Shown: piece by piece, positions 23,980-26,622 of the stretch
Layout of the letters: each line of letters starts with the position of its first letter
Numbering within the stretch: position 1 is the first letter of the stretch
NCBI GenBank assembly: GCA_039181495.1
Contig: JBCDCP010000029.1
Location: forward strand, 1-26,622
DNA from: JBCDCP01 sp039181495
Lineage (GTDB): Bacteria; Pseudomonadota; Alphaproteobacteria; Rhizobiales; Tepidamorphaceae
Direction: 5' to 3'
Length of the DNA stretch: 26,622 bases
Position numbers and translations under genes: made by a program
The notes under the pieces: generated by a model
The model's database searches: none
The model's input: the letters and a program-made list of their open reading frames with translations, nothing else
What the model was told of the DNA's origin: nothing

Positions 23980-24227
23980 CCAAAACCACTGCTGTTGTGA
24001 CCGGGCTCGTGACCCTTGCTGTGCCGACATCAGCATTCGCGCATGCCGGAGACCATAGTCACATCACTTTGGCGTCGCTCGTTGAACACGTGCTGTCATC
24101 GCCATTTCATGTCGCCGGACTTGCACTCGCCGGCGTGCTCATTGCCGGGCTGGTTGCGCTGACCAGAACGGAAAAATTGTCACGGGCGAAGTCAGGAATA
24201 GTTCAACGCCGTCGCCCAAGACGCTAA
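23976..24227 (+). CDS. Small exported or membrane-anchored histidine-containing protein
   Basis: An 83-residue protein from ATG 23976, overlapping the previous stop as ATGA, with AAAGGAG upstream. A signal peptide covers about residues 1-22 (cleavage after SAFA), followed by HAGDHSH, a short histidine-bearing segment, one hydrophobic helix about 46-62 (VAGLALAGVLIAGLVAL) and a very basic cytoplasmic tail (RRRPRR). The mature N-terminus HAG resembles the first segment of HupE/UreJ-type nickel permeases, but the protein is far too short to be one. It may recruit nickel at the outer face of the membrane for the operon's enzyme (inference). The last gene of the guanidine operon, convergent with the next gene. 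Confidence 0.7.
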   Translation: MTKTTAVVTGLVTLAVPTSAFAHAGDHSHITLASLVEHVLSSPFHVAGLALAGVLIAGLVALTRTEKLSRAKSGIVQRRRPRR

Positions 24228-24251
24228 CGTTCGGCTGATCCCCCTGAAACC

Positions 24252-25196
24252 CTATTCAAACTCCATCTCGGTATAGACGACACCGGCATTCCTGGTGGCC
24301 AGTTCCTCGAACGTATCGAGATGGCTGAACGGGCTCTGGTCGATATAGTAGGCGTCAGTAAGATCGCCGCCATTGTCGATATGCTCGCCAATCTTCTCGC
24401 GCAGGTGGACGAGATAGTCATGCGTATAGCGGCGCACCTGAGCCATGTTGGTGGGGTGGCCGTGACCGGGGATGACATACACTGCTCCAAGGGCTTCGAA
24501 CGCATTGTTCCAGCTATCGAGCCAGCAGCTTGTGCAGGTTTCGGAGAAGATCGGCGGCAGGCGCTCGTGAAACGCCATATCACCGGCGATTACCAGCTTC
24601 TGTTCCGGCAGCCAGACTGAAATATCGCCTTCTGAGTGAGCGGGACCAAGGTTCAAAACCTCGATCCGCATATCACCCATTTCGATGATGTACTCATCCT
24701 CGAATGTCAGGTTGGGGCCGACCGCTTCAGTGCCATCGGCATTGTCGCCGGCATAGCGCTTCATGCCCTCGAGGATCTGGAAGGCATTCTCTTCGAATAC
24801 AGCCTTGGCGTCGAGATGGGCAAGGATGTCCACGCCCTGCGCCGCCCAATAGCTGTTGCCCAGCATGGCATGCCCCTGGCCGTTTTCATTGACGACCAGC
24901 TTAACCGGCTGATCGGTAACCGCCTTGATCTCCTGATGAAGGGCTTCTGCAAGTCTCGCGTTGGCACCGGCATTGATCACCACAACCCCATCGCCGGTAA
25001 TGATAAAGGACAGGTTGTTGTTGTGCCCGGCGTTTTCATAGGTTGGCGGAGCTGTTGCCCCGATCGCCGAGAACACATGCGGGATCACCTCGACAGGCTT
25101 TTCATACAACACCGATTGCGGGTACTGGTCGGGAATGTCCTCGCTGGCGAACGCAGGGCTCGCAACAAGGCAGATCATCAGTGCATAGCGCAGCAT
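24252..25196 (-). CDS. Exported metallo-beta-lactamase-fold protein with altered metal motif
   Basis: A 314-residue protein from ATG 25196 with a signal peptide MLRYALMICLVASPAFA. The MBL fold is clear: VVVINAGANARLAEAL, HSEGDISVWLPEQKLVIAGDM with His187 and Asp206 as usual ligands, and PGHGHP with His245. At the place of the hallmark HxHxDH, however, the sequence is NGQGHA (105-110), where three of the four ligand positions are Asn, Gln and Ala and the Asp position is His. It may bind one metal or none, or have a different chemistry. Homologues in this branch (SoxH-like or quinoprotein-associated MBL proteins) are often periplasmic. No partner is evident; it converges with the guanidine operon and diverges from the regulator gene. 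Confidence 0.8.
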   Translation of the reverse strand: MLRYALMICLVASPAFASEDIPDQYPQSVLYEKPVEVIPHVFSAIGATAPPTYENAGHNNNLSFIITGDGVVVINAGANARLAEALHQEIKAVTDQPVKLVVNENGQGHAMLGNSYWAAQGVDILAHLDAKAVFEENAFQILEGMKRYAGDNADGTEAVGPNLTFEDEYIIEMGDMRIEVLNLGPAHSEGDISVWLPEQKLVIAGDMAFHERLPPIFSETCTSCWLDSWNNAFEALGAVYVIPGHGHPTNMAQVRRYTHDYLVHLREKIGEHIDNGGDLTDAYYIDQSPFSHLDTFEELATRNAGVVYTEMEFE

Positions 25197-25687
25197 TGTT
25201 AGGCGTCCTCTCAGTCAGATTGCCGCAAACATAGCTGTTTCTGAATTTGTTGGAAGTGGGCGTGAATCAACCCGGCTCAAAGATCGACAGTTTCAGGGGC
25301 GCTGGTGAACATAGGTGCTAGGTCCGTCATACAGGACTGAATAGCGTGCCATATTGAATTCCCGTGCTGACGTATTGCCGAGAATGCTCCCAACTATACG
25401 GCCCGGCCGGGCACGATGACGGTTGTTTTCATCCCGACTGCGACAAAATCCGATGATGTTGGACGAATTGCCGTAAAATGACTTTTTGCGAATGCAACAT
25501 GCGATAGATAGAGTGTCCGTCGTGCCTATGTCTGCACGAAACGGGCCTCTTAGCACGAAGCACGTGCAGCAGCCTTCATCAGACAAGAGCGCAAGGCGGA
25601 AGCCAGCCATCGGGTCGACGGCCGTCATCCCGGCTGGCGGGTTCAGAGCGCTGCCGCGGTTTGTGCCCAGAACATGAAGGCATCTGA
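25197..25687. other. Intergenic region between the MBL gene and the FNR-type regulator gene
   Basis: This 491-base gap carries no gene I can support on either strand; a minus-strand frame here has Cys/Ser/Arg-rich, unprotein-like sequence. A perfect palindrome GCCCGGCCGGGC lies at 25401-25412. No TTGAT-N4-ATCAA FNR box was found by eye, so autoregulation is not supported. Confidence 0.4.
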
Positions 25688-26422
25688 ATGAAACATCTGC
25701 CGAGATGCACGATCGACTTTGCAGTCGACGAAAGCCGGGAAACGACATGCCCGGACTGCCTGACGAAGACATTCTCGAATTGCAAGAGCATGGACCTGCC
25801 GACGGCTCTCAAATTGCGAGAACTGCAACACCAAAAGTCATTTGAAAAACGCTCGATCATTCAGCACGAAGGCGATCCCGCCGCCACGATCGGCATTGTG
25901 AACAAAGGCACGGCGGCAGTCGTCAAACACACCGAAGACGGTAAGCGGCAGATCGTCGGCTTCTTGTCCGACGGCGATCTGTTCGGGATATCGCCCGATG
26001 ACGAGTATTTCGCCTCCATTGAGGCGATCACCAATGTCGATACCTGCCTGTTTCCAAAGGCTGAATTCGAAACACTGATTGCAGGGCATCCACAACTCTC
26101 TCCCGACCTGTTGAGAGTGGTCTCTCATGAGCTGGCTGAGGCAGCCAACCATACGGTCTTGCTCGGACAGCTGACATCAAGTGGTCGCATCGCAGCCTAT
26201 CTCTGCGAACGCGCCGAACGGCTCCGCGCGGAAGGGTTGGATGCGAAAACCGTGACACTCGAGATGACCCGTTCAGATCTCGGTGATTATCTGGGTATAT
26301 CCATGGAGCATGTGTCGCGTGCTTTGGGTTATCTCGCTGGCGAAGGCCTGATCCGGGTCGTCGGACGACGGAATGTGGAGATCCTCAATTTTGCCGGCCT
26401 TCAGGAGGCAGGACTGCACTGA
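25688..26422 (+). CDS. fnrL: FNR-type Crp-family oxygen-responsive transcription regulator
   Basis: A 244-residue protein from ATG 25688 with GAAGG ten bases upstream. N-terminal Cys21, Cys24 and Cys32 (C-x2-C-x7-C) plus Cys120 in VDTCLFP match the four ligands of an oxygen-labile [4Fe-4S] cluster in the FnrL spacing. The cyclic-nucleotide-like beta barrel covers about 45-150, the dimerisation helix about 150-180, and the helix-turn-helix about 194-225. The recognition helix MEHVSRAL has the E-x2-S-R pattern that reads TTGAT half-sites. It should activate genes for low-oxygen life, and appears transcribed alone from the gap before it. No FNR box was seen in the other modules here, so no local target is claimed. 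Confidence 0.9.
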   Translation: MKHLPRCTIDFAVDESRETTCPDCLTKTFSNCKSMDLPTALKLRELQHQKSFEKRSIIQHEGDPAATIGIVNKGTAAVVKHTEDGKRQIVGFLSDGDLFGISPDDEYFASIEAITNVDTCLFPKAEFETLIAGHPQLSPDLLRVVSHELAEAANHTVLLGQLTSSGRIAAYLCERAERLRAEGLDAKTVTLEMTRSDLGDYLGISMEHVSRALGYLAGEGLIRVVGRRNVEILNFAGLQEAGLH

Positions 26423-26529
26423 GCTGGTTCCCATCTCCGCTCAAGTAGCATCTTGATCGAAAACCGACGGCAATCTGACGTGTGCCATGCCCTTTGGGGC
26501 GGATTGCACCAACCATCAAAGAGGCTCTG

Positions 26530-26622
26530 ATGTCATTAACCCTTCAGATCTTCTGGGGAAGCACCCTCCTGCTGGCCTGCACAATCCTGCATGCCGGAAT
26601 GCTGATGGTGGCAATCAGAATG
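26530..26622 (+). CDS. N-terminal start of a small membrane protein (truncated by window edge)
   Basis: An ATG at 26530 follows AAAGAGG. The 31 visible codons (MSLTLQIFWGSTLLLACTIL, then HAGMLMVAIRM) form one hydrophobic helix. The pattern resembles the first helix of small two-helix ion channel proteins. The frame runs off the window, so this is only a resemblance. It lies 107 bases downstream of the regulator gene. Confidence 0.55.
   Translation, partial: MSLTLQIFWGSTLLLACTILHAGMLMVAIRM

Noticed and set aside
25293..25772. Minus-strand open frame between the MBL and FNR genes
   Set aside because: It overlaps the start of the FNR gene, has Ser/Arg/Cys-rich unprotein-like composition and no recognisable motif.
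26423..26529. FNR box near TTGATCGAAA at 26454
   Set aside because: Only one half-site matches; the partner ATCAA is missing at the right spacing.
1..26622. CRISPR arrays, insertion sequences or intact prophage
   Set aside because: No regularly spaced repeats, no transposase or integrase genes and no terminal inverted repeats were seen; only the small phage-like remnant near 18764-19108 hints at mobile DNA.

Overview
The window looks like chromosomal DNA of an alphaproteobacterium, probably a (marine) Hyphomicrobiales or Rhodospirillales relative. The GC content is moderately high. The gene set fits this group: two-domain dimethylglycine/sarcosine dehydrogenase-type enzymes, a LivFGHM branched-chain-type ABC transporter, an NtrC-like/HisKA two-component pair and an FnrL-type regulator. 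The phylum-level call is an inference from gene style and content; no marker gene is present.

Layout. (1) 1-5478, plus strand: the tail of a probable GFA-family (formaldehyde/glutathione-type) protein, then a tightly overlapping operon of FAD oxidoreductase-GcvT fusion, small FMN split-barrel protein, and second FAD oxidoreductase-GcvT fusion. This is a module for oxidative demethylation of N-methylated glycine derivatives with capture of C1 units. (2) 5567-5656: tRNA-Ser(UGA). (3) 5946-11054, minus strand: a complete Liv-type ABC transporter (substrate-binding protein, LivF, LivG, LivH, LivM). It has a strong sigma70-like promoter near 11314-11342 and a compound stem-loop between the binding-protein gene and livF. 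(4) 11454-14847, minus strand: a response regulator and a Cache/HAMP histidine kinase, placed to control the Liv operon. The regulator is NtrC-like but has lost the sigma54-contacting GAFTGA motif and several ATPase residues. (5) 15233-18355: a formyltransferase, a class III aminotransferase and, convergently, a short-chain dehydrogenase. (6) 18356-19311: a gene-poor stretch with a nonsense-interrupted remnant of a phage ABA-sandwich-like protein.

(7) 19312-24227, plus strand, is the most interesting part. A guanidine-I (ykkC) riboswitch lies upstream of an ABC importer (binding protein, permease, ATPase) and a ureohydrolase-family enzyme best read as guanidine hydrolase (GdmH, a nickel enzyme). 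Two translationally coupled small genes follow: a 160-residue protein with 14 histidines in its first 38 residues, and an 83-residue secreted/membrane-anchored histidine-bearing protein. I infer that guanidine sensed by the RNA induces its own import and hydrolysis to urea and ammonia. The two small proteins would be an unrecognised nickel-handling module standing in for the HypA/HypB-like helpers known from other guanidine hydrolase loci.

(8) 24252-25196, minus strand: an exported metallo-beta-lactamase-fold protein whose HxHxDH metal motif is replaced. (9) 25688-26422: an FNR-type oxygen-sensing regulator with the four cluster cysteines. (10) 26530 to the end: the start of a small membrane protein cut by the window edge.
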